A stretch of DNA of 51,520 bases from assembly GCA_018713745.1 (NCBI GenBank), contig DVOH01000011.1, positions 1 through 51,520 of the forward strand, written 5' to 3'. This DNA comes from Candidatus Stercoripulliclostridium merdipullorum. Lineage in GTDB: Bacteria > Bacillota > Clostridia > Christensenellales > DTU072. Both the position numbers and the translations under genes were made by a program. Below, piece after piece: positions 17,301-24,368 of the stretch (position 1 is the stretch's first letter; the number at the start of each line of letters is the position of its first letter). The notes under the pieces were generated by a model. That model ran no database searches. It worked only from the letters and a program-made list of their open reading frames with translations, and had not been told where the DNA came from.

Positions 17301-18349
17301 ATCCGCTGGAAATTTCCTTGTCGTTCGACGGCATTCGCTATTTGCCGGGGGAAGCGTTCCGCTATACCGTTAAGTATAAAGGATTTTTGTATAACGATAA
17401 ACCTGAGACCGTTTTTTCGAAGTTGCCGGTGATCGAAAAAACCTCCATCGGAGAAAGCGGTTATTACGATTTGCAGGCAACGTCGGAAACCCCTAAAAAC
17501 TATAACGTAAAGTATACCAAGCATCAGGTTATTGTGATGCGGACTGAGTTTAGCGGGGAAGATTGGTATATCAAGGGCGTTGCGGTGGAACCCGATATCG
17601 ACCTGACTTTAGAAGTTGTGAAAAGAAGCGAATCAACCGGTTTGTATCGGGAAAACGAACTGGAATTTGCAAAATTCAAAAAGACCACAACGTTAGCCCA
17701 TAATTATAAAGCGACCATCATTTATCGTCTGATTTTGAGTAAAAAAAGCGATTATAATCGTTTCGAAAACATGGAAATCGGAGTGATGGCTCCCGTCCCG
17801 GAAAAAGGCCCCTTATTGTTCAGTTATTATTATCAAGATCCGGCAGACAAATATCAAGCAGTTCGGCAGGCAAACAACGGATTCACCATACTGAATATCG
17901 ACAAATTGGATCACAACGGTTATTTTGTATTGTATGCACAAAAGGAGTTAATAGACTATTGGTATTTCTTTGTGATCGGAGTAGTGTGTTTGTTGATCAT
18001 TATCATTGCAGCACTCATTGCAGCAAAACAATACAGGATTCTCCTTGCCGCCGAAGAAGCCGCCAGAATCGCGGCAGAGCGTAATGCGATTGTAGAAGAA
18101 ATCGAGGAAATCATCGGGTATCTCGATCCCGTTCTTTACGATACGCATGTTCGTTACGATGAGGACGCAACGGTAGCCGCTGTTTTGAAAGAACTGAAAC
18201 CGTATCCGCCCGAACACGAACGCTTTGTCCGTAAGACGGTCAAAAAATACAACCGAGAGCGGAGGAAGATGATGGAGCGCCAAATTAAAGAAGCAGCAAT
18301 CCGCTTTCGCGCCCAACATACGCCAGATAAAAATATAAAACTCAAATAA
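14390..18349 (+). CDS. giant secreted, membrane-anchored surface protein with cytosolic tail
   Basis: A 1319-residue protein. ATG 14390 follows GGGAGG. It has a basic N-terminus and a hydrophobic signal segment (about residues 10-32) ending in ASAAP, a plausible signal peptidase site. Residues about 45-260 look like a right-handed beta-helix (ENLNDAIATAADGDTVKL, then repeated short strands with SGGLFSI / TISESSI turns). From about 300 to 1150 follow beta-rich repeats, the last ones like MBG or Ig-like adhesin domains (NYNVKYTKHQVIV). There is no LPxTG sortase signal. A single membrane segment (about 1190-1213) is followed by a 106-residue charged, helical cytosolic tail, unusual for an adhesin. 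No known full-length family was recognised. The gene looks more AT-rich than its neighbours. Confidence 0.85.
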   Translation: MRQKRCSAAKLVLIGIFAVAWIIGGVFGVSSLASAAPQTIMIDFHDSAYYIGEVPYENLNDAIATAADGDTVKLNLEDHVVQNQSIKITQDITLSGTLTTAVLEDEDGIVIEGNVTFSDLTFRSGHLIPTISAVTVRPGGKLTVSGGLFSIAAGIAISADGAVILTDGASVQLEGNGTIGIVTDESATVTISESSIVNKDGQYQMPVVVHSGKAMLESGLIEMDDTDFVRVREGAALEVMPGFMFASATLRRNGRAVNEEGKFYNGILPGIKGDLDFDGNFVLRDRFEAYPSQKTDFYNYYGLLDPIVESVELLEGTPLVYDYLKPSDLKVTLSGYAATLHLDYTVNWEGGDRFGLSGSYRYTLEFRPSPESPEGVIADTIFPYTSEMELEIERAELRFERLPELSDSVRRMYLVPIDGSDLEGAVVYAKRGPGEEDWGTQPIAGSLRFVEDTYLRTGTQLYEIQFIPQAEECYLSTTGTITIADVAKKDDYAQAEHFMPQSLIYGQTVGESQVKIDQSIESLIDAEASAWQKEITDRMPTVAESGTAYPYHVVPSDPANYAELDFDLPVVIGHKNIDLEWVLPDSTVWKYRSHQIIERYGFTEEGGEFAYGYRFADVSQFVGDDLASVSPDDYKETLTLPDGKASAAGTHQLYYFTRERGNYRYQMQGDNFFTVTIEKGDLLLSGTMRYDATLPLYYYDSVTVGRLNPIDITVALSDDDFDPASANLAVDYRFADEAAHLSVGSNEVGWLMIPQDSSYNIISGTVTVANVLARPIESVAFHYIQEIEYGIAYNQLQLKAVWNLDEQYIKLLNLPVVTIISTGYPEVATTSFNVRIAMNADDQHNFEFTGPTEYSLRLKVNPAPLKLQLAESNTNLYYGDLQTSFAAYADSKGLLKLDERILAQYLKADDTVEEILAELNAVPEFDALLEGDPSKVSVGEYRYGVRVKSLRNYQLDAMVLNAKLIIVKAKDPLEISLSFDGIRYLPGEAFRYTVKYKGFLYNDKPETVFSKLPVIEKTSIGESGYYDLQATSETPKNYNVKYTKHQVIVMRTEFSGEDWYIKGVAVEPDIDLTLEVVKRSESTGLYRENELEFAKFKKTTTLAHNYKATIIYRLILSKKSDYNRFENMEIGVMAPVPEKGPLLFSYYYQDPADKYQAVRQANNGFTILNIDKLDHNGYFVLYAQKELIDYWYFFVIGVVCLLIIIIAALIAAKQYRILLAAEEAARIAAERNAIVEEIEEIIGYLDPVLYDTHVRYDEDATVAAVLKELKPYPPEHERFVRKTVKKYNRERRKMMERQIKEAAIRFRAQHTPDKNIKLK

Positions 18350-18376
18350 CCGAAAAACAAATCAAATCGGATAACG

Positions 18377-18405
18377 AAAACACGCTTGATTCAAGCGTGT
18401 TTTTT
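18377..18405. terminator. bidirectional terminator between surface protein and XRE gene
   Basis: AAAACACGCTTGA and TCAAGCGTGTTTTTT are inverted repeats (centre at 18390), with A- and T-runs on both sides. It serves both converging genes. Confidence 0.8.
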
Positions 18406-18406
18406 A

Positions 18407-18610
18407 TTAATCTTCCTTTCCTGCCAAATAGTCGAGACTGACGTCAAAAAAAGTTGCGACGGAAATTAAATTCGACAGGGTAGGCTCACATTGGTTGCGT
18501 TCCCACAAGCTGATAATCGATTTGCCGACTTTCAGTTCTTTTGCCAAAGCCACTTGTCCCAAACCGCGCTCCAACCGTAAATCTTTTAAACGCTCGCCGA
18601 ATGTTGTCAT
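18407..18610 (-). CDS. small XRE-family DNA-binding regulator
   Basis: A 67-residue protein that is essentially one helix-turn-helix domain of the XRE/Cro type (MTTFGERLKDLRLERGLGQ, then ALAKELKVGKSIISLWERNQCEPTLSNL). The recognition helix is about KSIISLWER. The YLAGKED end is typical of such short regulators. There is no ligand or peptidase domain. ATG 18610 follows AGAAGG. A plausible minus-strand promoter is GTGACT (18682-18677) with an 18-bp spacer to TAGAAT (18658-18653). The repeat at 18686-18701 lies just upstream of it and inside the divergent MATE promoter, so this protein may control itself, the MATE gene and the giant surface protein. Confidence 0.88.
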   Translation of the reverse strand: MTTFGERLKDLRLERGLGQVALAKELKVGKSIISLWERNQCEPTLSNLISVATFFDVSLDYLAGKED

Positions 18611-18679
18611 AATGCACCTTCTTATCTTTGCATTTTGTCCGCTCCTTTTTTATTCTATTGGTTCAAATGTACAAAAGTC

Positions 18680-18707
18680 ACGACATCCCACAAAGTTGGA
18701 ATATAAT
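18680..18707 (+). promoter_or_regulatory. MATE promoter with operator-like repeat
   Basis: ACGACA (18680-18685), 16-bp spacer, TATAAT (18702-18707). The spacer is filled by TCCCA-N6-TGGAA (18686-18701), which differs from the element at 14308-14323 by one base in the two arms. It is positioned like a repressor site and lies in the divergent XRE/MATE intergenic region. Confidence 0.65.
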
Positions 18708-18820
18708 TATTATGCCCAATCAATGTGAAAACGGTGTGTTTTATCCGTTAAAACCATTTGTATAGTTTAGGAGGCGGAAGCCTATCGTATAGCTTTTCCG
18801 TTTGTCATAATAATATAAGT

Positions 18821-20212
18821 ATGAACGTATCAAAAAACTTGACCCAAGGAAATGTCGCCAAAGTTTTGCCGCTGTTTGCCTTTCCGTATTTGCTGGCAAA
18901 TCTGTTGCAGGCGGCGCTCGGGATTGCGGATATGGGGATTACCGCAATGTACTGCGGCGAGGGCGGCGCGGCGGCGATCGGCGTTGCAAGTCAGATTGTT
19001 TATTTGGTTGTCAATGCGGCGACGGGGCTTGCATCGGGCGCAACGATTCTGATCGGTCAGCGTTACGGCGCAGAAGATCGCGAGGGCGTCCGAAAGGCTG
19101 TTGCGACGTTGACGTCGATCTCCTTGATGGTTGCGGTGCCGACGGCAATCGGAGTAGGAGTCGGCGCAAAAGGGCTGCTCGGCTTGTTGCAGACTCCGCC
19201 CGAAGCGATGGAAGGTGCTAAGGCTTATCTCATTGTTTCAATGGCGGGCTTGCCGTTTGTCTTTGCCTATAACGGACTGTCGGCAGTGATCCGTGGACTC
19301 GGCAACAGCAAAATCCCCTTGATGATTATCGGTGGGGCAGCGATTCTGAATATCGGCCTCGATTTTGTGACGGTCGGATTGTTGAAGTGGGGTGTCGGCG
19401 GCGCGGCGGCGGCGACGGTACTTGCCGAGGCATTGTCTGCAGCGGTTGCGCTGGGATTTTTGGTACGCAAGACACCGTTTCGGTTGGGAGATTTTAAGCC
19501 GGCGTGGGATAAGGCTTCGGCAAAGGAAATCGTCAAAATCGGCTTTCCGACCGCGGTGCAAAATGCGACGGCAAGTCTTTCTTTTTTACTGCTGACCGTG
19601 ATTGTCAACCGACTGCAGGTCGCTTCGGTGCTGACCGTTGCGGCGGCGCATGCCATGGCAACCAAATTCAACAATTTTGCCGTCCTTGCACCGCGCGGGA
19701 TGTCGCAGGCAATGGCTGCAATCGTGGCACAAAACGTGGGCGCAAAAAAATTCAGGCGCAATCGGAGTGTTTTGTTGTGGGGGGTGATTTATTCGGTCGC
19801 GTTCGGTGCGGTTTTTGTTTTGGTCGCAATGTTTGCAGGGGGCGCGATATTCCGAATGCTGGGGGCGGAAGGCGAAACGCTTGCGGCAGGGATCGGTTAT
19901 CTGAAGCGTATTTCTGCCGATTATATTCTTTTGCCCCTTGCGGTTTGTCCGTTCGGAATTCTCGACGGGTACGGCAAAACTTCCTTGACCATGACAATCA
20001 ATCTCATCGGTTCTCTCGGAGTCAGAGTGCCGTTTGCCTATCTGATCGGAATCGTCAAAGGAACGGGACTTGCCGGGATCGGATGGTCGATTCCGCTTGC
20101 TTCCTTGTTTTGCGCGATCTGTGCCTGGATCGCGGTCGTCGTCGTGCTGCAACGCAGCATCAAAAAAGCGACGCGTCAGAGCACGTCGCTTTCCGTCAAT
20201 ACAGAGTCTTGA
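18821..20212 (+). CDS. MATE family exporter, second copy
   Basis: A 463-residue MATE transporter with about twelve membrane helices. It starts NLTQGNVAKVLPLFAFPYLLANLLQ, with ADMGITAMYCGEGGAAAIGVASQ as the helix 1-2 signature and SATILIGQRYGAEDREGVRK after it. It is clearly diverged from the exporter at 1037-2470. ATG 18821 is chosen because the protein begins where the family does; no Shine-Dalgarno sequence precedes it. A strong AGGAGG lies 47 nt further upstream (18769-18774) with no start codon behind it. An in-frame TTG at 18758 would add 21 atypical residues. Its promoter carries the putative XRE operator, so a regulated exporter is likely. The substrate is unknown. Confidence 0.88.
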   Translation: MNVSKNLTQGNVAKVLPLFAFPYLLANLLQAALGIADMGITAMYCGEGGAAAIGVASQIVYLVVNAATGLASGATILIGQRYGAEDREGVRKAVATLTSISLMVAVPTAIGVGVGAKGLLGLLQTPPEAMEGAKAYLIVSMAGLPFVFAYNGLSAVIRGLGNSKIPLMIIGGAAILNIGLDFVTVGLLKWGVGGAAAATVLAEALSAAVALGFLVRKTPFRLGDFKPAWDKASAKEIVKIGFPTAVQNATASLSFLLLTVIVNRLQVASVLTVAAAHAMATKFNNFAVLAPRGMSQAMAAIVAQNVGAKKFRRNRSVLLWGVIYSVAFGAVFVLVAMFAGGAIFRMLGAEGETLAAGIGYLKRISADYILLPLAVCPFGILDGYGKTSLTMTINLIGSLGVRVPFAYLIGIVKGTGLAGIGWSIPLASLFCAICAWIAVVVVLQRSIKKATRQSTSLSVNTES

Positions 20213-20230
20213 ACCGAAACAAAAGGGGAT

Positions 20231-21463
20231 TTATTTGAGTCCCTCTTCGTCAAACAGTTCGACGGCTTCGAGCGCGATATCCAGCCCGAGCGCCATGCAT
20301 TCGGGATTCAGATTGTCGCTGTCGTCGTTGCGGGTGTGATAGTAGCGGGCAGGAGCGGGATCCATGGACGCCAAGGTACAGGCGCAAAGTCCCGCTTGCG
20401 TCAGAGCTGCCGCGTCCGAAGCTCCGATAAATACCGACGCGTGGGGCAGGGGATCGAGCCCCAGACGCTCGACCGCACGATCCAGGAGACGCACGGCTCT
20501 TTCGTCGTGTTTGACCGTCCCCGAAAGATCGCGGTGATAGATCGACATGTGCTCGTAATCGCGGAAAGTTTCCAGCCCGATAAAGACGGTTTCGACACCG
20601 TCGGTTTTCAGTCCGTGGGCATATTGCTCGGCATAGGCTTTTGCACCGCGAAGACCTGCTTCTTCACTTCCGGTCAGTACGGCGACGACTTCGGTATGTT
20701 CGAAGTCGATCCCTTGATCTTTCAGACACTTCAGGGCGCCGACCGCGCCGAGACAGCCCGTCAGGTTGTCGTTTGCGCCGGGAACGACGCGGTTATAATT
20801 GCTGTAAAGGAACAGCGCAAGATAAAACGGAGCAAAGCAAGCCGCAACGATCAGCATCCAGACAGGGGTATGCGCCCAAAGTGCGGGATCTGCGGCGTAA
20901 ATCACGGTAGCGGCGATCGACAGCCCGATGGAAACGAATGCGCCGATTGCGGCAAGGACCAGGGAGCCGATATGAACTTTAGGTCCGAAGTGGTGAAACA
21001 CCGTCCACTCGTAAGCGCAATCGCTGTGACCCGACAAAATGATGCGACGTTTGACTTCGCCGGTCGGCTTTTTGGTAGCGATGAGATTGGAAGAAGTCGA
21101 TTTTTTATAAAGGGGATCGAGGAATCTCCAGTAGAGCAGAAATTGGAAGAAGAGGATGGCAAGACCGATGACATTAAAGACCAACGGTGCCCAAGGGAAC
21201 CACCAGAACATGACGATGCCGATTGCGATCAGAACGGGGATGATGCGGGAGAAACCCATAAACGCTTTGGGCGCAACGGAAAACTCCTGGAATTCGACGG
21301 AATCCGCCCAATTATTTTTGATGATATCGTCGGCAAGATACTGTTGGGCGGCGCGTTCTTCGGGGCTGCCGGGTTCGCGGGGGCCGATTTCGGTGCAGAT
21401 ATGCTTGATGGCTTGAACGGAATAGTCAACGGTCTGCTGACGGACGTTCTTGTCGATTTTCAT
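20231..21463 (-). CDS. membrane-bound M28 family zinc peptidase
   Basis: A 410-residue M28-type aminopeptidase-like enzyme. Zinc-site motifs are HSD (H146, D148), PGANDNLTG (D232), GSEEAG (E267/E268) and, near the C-terminus, IGASDAAAL. Two hydrophobic insertions interrupt the usually soluble domain: one or two helices at about 72-112, before the first metal ligand, and two helices at about 165-220, between the first and second ligands. The catalytic domain is therefore tied to the membrane. ATG 21463 follows AAAGGAG. Its promoter is back to back with that of uvrC. Substrates are probably peptides; the exact specificity is not predictable. Confidence 0.85.
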   Translation of the reverse strand: MKIDKNVRQQTVDYSVQAIKHICTEIGPREPGSPEERAAQQYLADDIIKNNWADSVEFQEFSVAPKAFMGFSRIIPVLIAIGIVMFWWFPWAPLVFNVIGLAILFFQFLLYWRFLDPLYKKSTSSNLIATKKPTGEVKRRIILSGHSDCAYEWTVFHHFGPKVHIGSLVLAAIGAFVSIGLSIAATVIYAADPALWAHTPVWMLIVAACFAPFYLALFLYSNYNRVVPGANDNLTGCLGAVGALKCLKDQGIDFEHTEVVAVLTGSEEAGLRGAKAYAEQYAHGLKTDGVETVFIGLETFRDYEHMSIYHRDLSGTVKHDERAVRLLDRAVERLGLDPLPHASVFIGASDAAALTQAGLCACTLASMDPAPARYYHTRNDDSDNLNPECMALGLDIALEAVELFDEEGLK

Positions 21464-21491
21464 AAGAACTCCTTTGTTTCAGAATGTTTCT

Positions 21492-21520
21492 ATTATATAG
21501 GGCGGAGTGAGAAAAGTCAA
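21492..21520 (-). promoter_or_regulatory. SigA-type promoter of the M28 peptidase
   Basis: Minus strand: TTGACT (21520-21515), 17-bp spacer, TATAAT (21497-21492). Confidence 0.78.
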
Positions 21521-21538
21521 GGAGGAGGGCATGCTTCG

Positions 21539-21567
21539 TTGACTTTTTTGCGAAAAAGTAATACACT
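21539..21567 (+). promoter_or_regulatory. uvrC promoter, probably leaderless
   Basis: TTGACT (21539-21544), 17-bp spacer, TACACT (21562-21567). The -10 ends 6 nt before the ATG at 21574, so transcription would begin at or next to the start codon. No Shine-Dalgarno sequence is present. Confidence 0.6.
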
Positions 21568-21573
21568 GAAATC

Positions 21574-23391
21574 ATGAAAGATCTGAGTCAGAAACTGAAA
21601 GAATTGCCTACGCAAAGCGGCGTATATCTGATGTTGGACGAATACGACCAGATCTTGTATGTCGGCAAGGCGAAAAACTTAAAAAATAGGGTGCGCCAGT
21701 ATTTTCAGCACTCCGCTTCCAAGACCGAAAAAACGATGTTGCTGGTTGAGAAGATAGCGGATTTCCGTTATATTATCACCAAAAACGAGATCGAAGCGCT
21801 GGTGCTCGAAAACAATCTGATCAAGCTGCACAAGCCGTATTACAACATTCTGCTCAAAGACGACAAGACCTATCCGTATGTCAGGATCAATCTGAAAGAA
21901 AAGTTTCCGCGCGTCGAAGTCACGCGCAAACTGAAAGCGGACGGATCGAAGTATTACGGGCCGTACATGATCGGGTTGTCGGCGCGCACGATTATGGATC
22001 TGATCCACAGCGCGTATCCCGTCCGGAGTTGCTCGGGCGAACCGGACAAAAAGCGCAAGGGAAAGCGGGAGTGCCTGAATTACCATATCGGCAGATGTCT
22101 TGCGCCCTGCGTCGGAAAGACGACGGAAGAGGAATACCGCAAAGTGATCCGGAAGGTGATGGATTTTCTTGGCGGAAACGACAAAGAAATCCGCGCCTTG
22201 CTGACCGAAAAGATGAAATCGGCGGCAGAGCACGAAGAATTTGAATTGGCAATGCAGTATCGCGATCAGATCGAAGTGCTTGAAAAACTGGTGCGCAAGC
22301 AGATCATCGCCCTTCCGAAAGACTTCAATCTCGATATATTCGCCTATGCCGACAACGGGATGTACGGAGTGATCAACTATATGGTAGTCCGCGGCGGGAA
22401 GGTGATCGGCGCCGAAAATCATCCCGTCAATCAGGCGGTGCAAGGCGAGGACGTATTGTCGAGCTATCTGATGCAGTTTTACGAGCAATCGCCGATCGTT
22501 GCCGAAGAAGTCGTCGTCAGCGAGCCGCTTACGTTCCGTGCCGAACTTGCCGACTACCTTTCGCAAAAGAAGGGAAGCCGCGTGCAGGTTGTGTGTCCCT
22601 CGGGCGGGGCGCGCGGTCAGTTGGTTGAGATGGCACGCAACAACGCAAGCGATCATCTCGAAAAAACGGTAACCAAAATCGCGACGAAGGAAGCCTTAAC
22701 CGTAGGATCCGTGCAGCAGCTCCAAGCCTATCTCGGACTGGAGCGTCCGCCGAAGCGGATCGAGTGCTTCGATATTTCCAACATCAGCGGGACGGACAAG
22801 GTGTCCAGCATGGCGGTGTTTGTCAACGGCGAACCGGCCAAAGAAATGTATCGGCGGTTCCGGATCAAGACGGTCAAGGGGATCGACGACTTTGCTTCGA
22901 TGCACGAAACGTTGTCCCGTCGGATTGCCGAGTTGCGGGGGAGCGATCTGTCGTTTTCCGACCGACCCGACCTGATTGTGGTGGACGGCGGCAAGGGACA
23001 GTTGTCCAGCGCCAACGCCGTTGTCGAAGGGACGGGAATCGCATTGATCGGACTTGCAAAGCGCGAGGAAGAGGTATTTCGTCCTCATTGCAGCGAGCCG
23101 GTCATTTTGCCGCGGGACAGTCTTGCGCTCAAGTTGTTGCAACGGGTGCGGGACGAAGCGCATCGCTTCGCCGTCACTTACCACAGGACGTTGCGCAAAG
23201 CGCGGCAGACGCGGAGCAATCTGACCAATATCGAAGGAATCGGCGAAGCCAATGCCCGCCGTCTGATCGTACATTTCAAAAAAATCGAAAAAATCGCATC
23301 GGCAAGCGTCGAAGAACTTGCCGAAGTCGAAGGGCTCGGAAAGGTGAAAGCCGAAGCCGTATACCGATATTTTCACGAGGTGGAAGAATGA
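21574..23391 (+). CDS. uvrC: excinuclease ABC subunit C
   Basis: A 605-residue UvrC, full length. With UvrB it cuts damaged DNA on both sides of a lesion (nucleotide excision repair). Domains in order: the GIY-YIG nuclease (GVYLMLDEYDQILYVGKAKN, about residues 17-36), a Cys-rich stretch, a UVR motif that contacts UvrB (about 200-240), the RNase H-like endonuclease (ECFDISNISGTDKVSSM, and VVDGGKGQLSSA with the key aspartate), and a C-terminal double helix-hairpin-helix (IEGIGEANARRL, VEGLGKVKAEAV). The start fits the family exactly, although it has no ribosome binding site. The stop overlaps the HAD gene by 4 nt (ATGA). Confidence 0.97.
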   Translation: MKDLSQKLKELPTQSGVYLMLDEYDQILYVGKAKNLKNRVRQYFQHSASKTEKTMLLVEKIADFRYIITKNEIEALVLENNLIKLHKPYYNILLKDDKTYPYVRINLKEKFPRVEVTRKLKADGSKYYGPYMIGLSARTIMDLIHSAYPVRSCSGEPDKKRKGKRECLNYHIGRCLAPCVGKTTEEEYRKVIRKVMDFLGGNDKEIRALLTEKMKSAAEHEEFELAMQYRDQIEVLEKLVRKQIIALPKDFNLDIFAYADNGMYGVINYMVVRGGKVIGAENHPVNQAVQGEDVLSSYLMQFYEQSPIVAEEVVVSEPLTFRAELADYLSQKKGSRVQVVCPSGGARGQLVEMARNNASDHLEKTVTKIATKEALTVGSVQQLQAYLGLERPPKRIECFDISNISGTDKVSSMAVFVNGEPAKEMYRRFRIKTVKGIDDFASMHETLSRRIAELRGSDLSFSDRPDLIVVDGGKGQLSSANAVVEGTGIALIGLAKREEEVFRPHCSEPVILPRDSLALKLLQRVRDEAHRFAVTYHRTLRKARQTRSNLTNIEGIGEANARRLIVHFKKIEKIASASVEELAEVEGLGKVKAEAVYRYFHEVEE

Positions 23392-24206
23392 AATACAAAA
23401 TGATCGTATCCGATTTTGACGACACTTTGATTGCAGACGATCTGCGTTATTCCGAAAACACGCAGCGCGCGATTCGGGAGTACACTGCCGCGGGCGGAAG
23501 ATTTGTCATTGCAACGGGAAGAATGCTCAACGCGATTCTCCCCGCGGCGCGCGCACTGGGGTTGAAAGGCGAAGTCCTTGCTTATCAGGGCGCGATTGTC
23601 GGCGATATCGAAAGCGGTGCGGTGCTGGAACAGACCTTTATCGATACCGACGTACTGATTGCCGTGCTGGAACGTTTGGAGCAAAACGGGTTTTATATTC
23701 AGATTTACGTTGACGAAACGGTTTTGGTTGCGGAATTGACCGACTATTCCCGTCTGTACGAAAAGTTTTGTATGTGTCCGATGCGGGCGACGGGGATGCC
23801 GCTCAGTCGATATGTCCGCGAAAGCGGCGTACATACGGTTAAGATCGTTGCAATGGGCGACCCGAAAGCGATATCCGAAGAAATCGACGATCTCAACGCT
23901 TTGTTCGGAGATCGCGTGCTGATCAACACCAGCAAGCCGTTTCTGTTGGAAGTGGTTTCCGACCGAATCGACAAAGGAAAAGCCGTCCTTCGGCTTGCCG
24001 AGCGTTACGGGATCCGACGGGAGGAAACGATCTGTGTCGGCGACAGTGCCAACGACGTTCCGATGCTGCGCGTTGCGGGACTCGGTGCCGCCGTTGCCAA
24101 TGCTTCGGAAGTTGCAAAAAGCAACGCCGACGTCGTTGTTCCTTCCAACAACGAGGACGGCGTTGCCTATGTCATTGACCGATACGGGTTGGAAAAACCG
24201 ATTTAA
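23388..24206 (+). CDS. Cof-type HAD phosphatase
   Basis: A 272-residue haloacid-dehalogenase-superfamily phosphatase of the Cof/YidA type. Motif I is DFDDT, with nucleophile D9 and acid/base D11. Motif II is the threonine in ATGR (about residue 44). Motif III is the lysine in DKGKAV, and motif IV is GDSANDVPML. A C2-type cap lies between (about 80-180). These enzymes dephosphorylate sugar phosphates or cofactors such as FMN and PLP in the cytosol; the substrate is not predictable. It is coupled to uvrC by an ATGA overlap. Its stop codon overlaps that of a doubtful small ORF on the other strand. Confidence 0.92.
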   Translation: MKYKMIVSDFDDTLIADDLRYSENTQRAIREYTAAGGRFVIATGRMLNAILPAARALGLKGEVLAYQGAIVGDIESGAVLEQTFIDTDVLIAVLERLEQNGFYIQIYVDETVLVAELTDYSRLYEKFCMCPMRATGMPLSRYVRESGVHTVKIVAMGDPKAISEEIDDLNALFGDRVLINTSKPFLLEVVSDRIDKGKAVLRLAERYGIRREETICVGDSANDVPMLRVAGLGAAVANASEVAKSNADVVVPSNNEDGVAYVIDRYGLEKPI

Positions 24207-24316
24207 GGTCGCGGAACGGGGAAGGTAGACTCTTCCTTGTTCGCCTGCTGTAAGTTCTGTTGATCGACCGGACGCATTTTAACGGAGCCGGCAGAGGAAT
24301 TTTTACGTTTTTTCAT
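24203..24316 (-). CDS. possible 37-residue basic small protein
   Basis: A short ORF downstream of dnaE that starts MKKRKNSSAG and ends TFPVPRP. It is rich in Lys, Gln and Ser and has no recognisable domain. No clear Shine-Dalgarno sequence precedes the ATG at 24316. An upstream in-frame ATG at 24415 would overlap the end of dnaE. It occupies most of the 162-bp gap between two convergent genes. It could be a real small protein in the dnaE transcript or chance. Nothing else was seen in this gap apart from a GU-rich hairpin (24215-24241) without a T-run. Confidence 0.25.
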   Translation of the reverse strand: MKKRKNSSAGSVKMRPVDQQNLQQANKEESTFPVPRP

Positions 24317-24368
24317 ACCGATAGTATGCGCGGAAAGGGCTTGCCTGATTCGCGCGTTTTTGTCGGAA

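Noticed and set aside
14390-18349. Sortase-anchored adhesin
   Set aside because: No LPxTG-like motif before the membrane helix, and the long cytosolic tail does not fit sortase substrates.
18758-18820. TTG start for the second MATE protein
   Set aside because: No ribosome site before it, and the added 21 residues do not resemble the family N-terminus.
928-21550. 14-bp repeat CGTTGACTTTTTTG (near 928 and 21537)
   Set aside because: Both copies include a -35 box and a T-run; a common sequence type here, not a mobile repeat.
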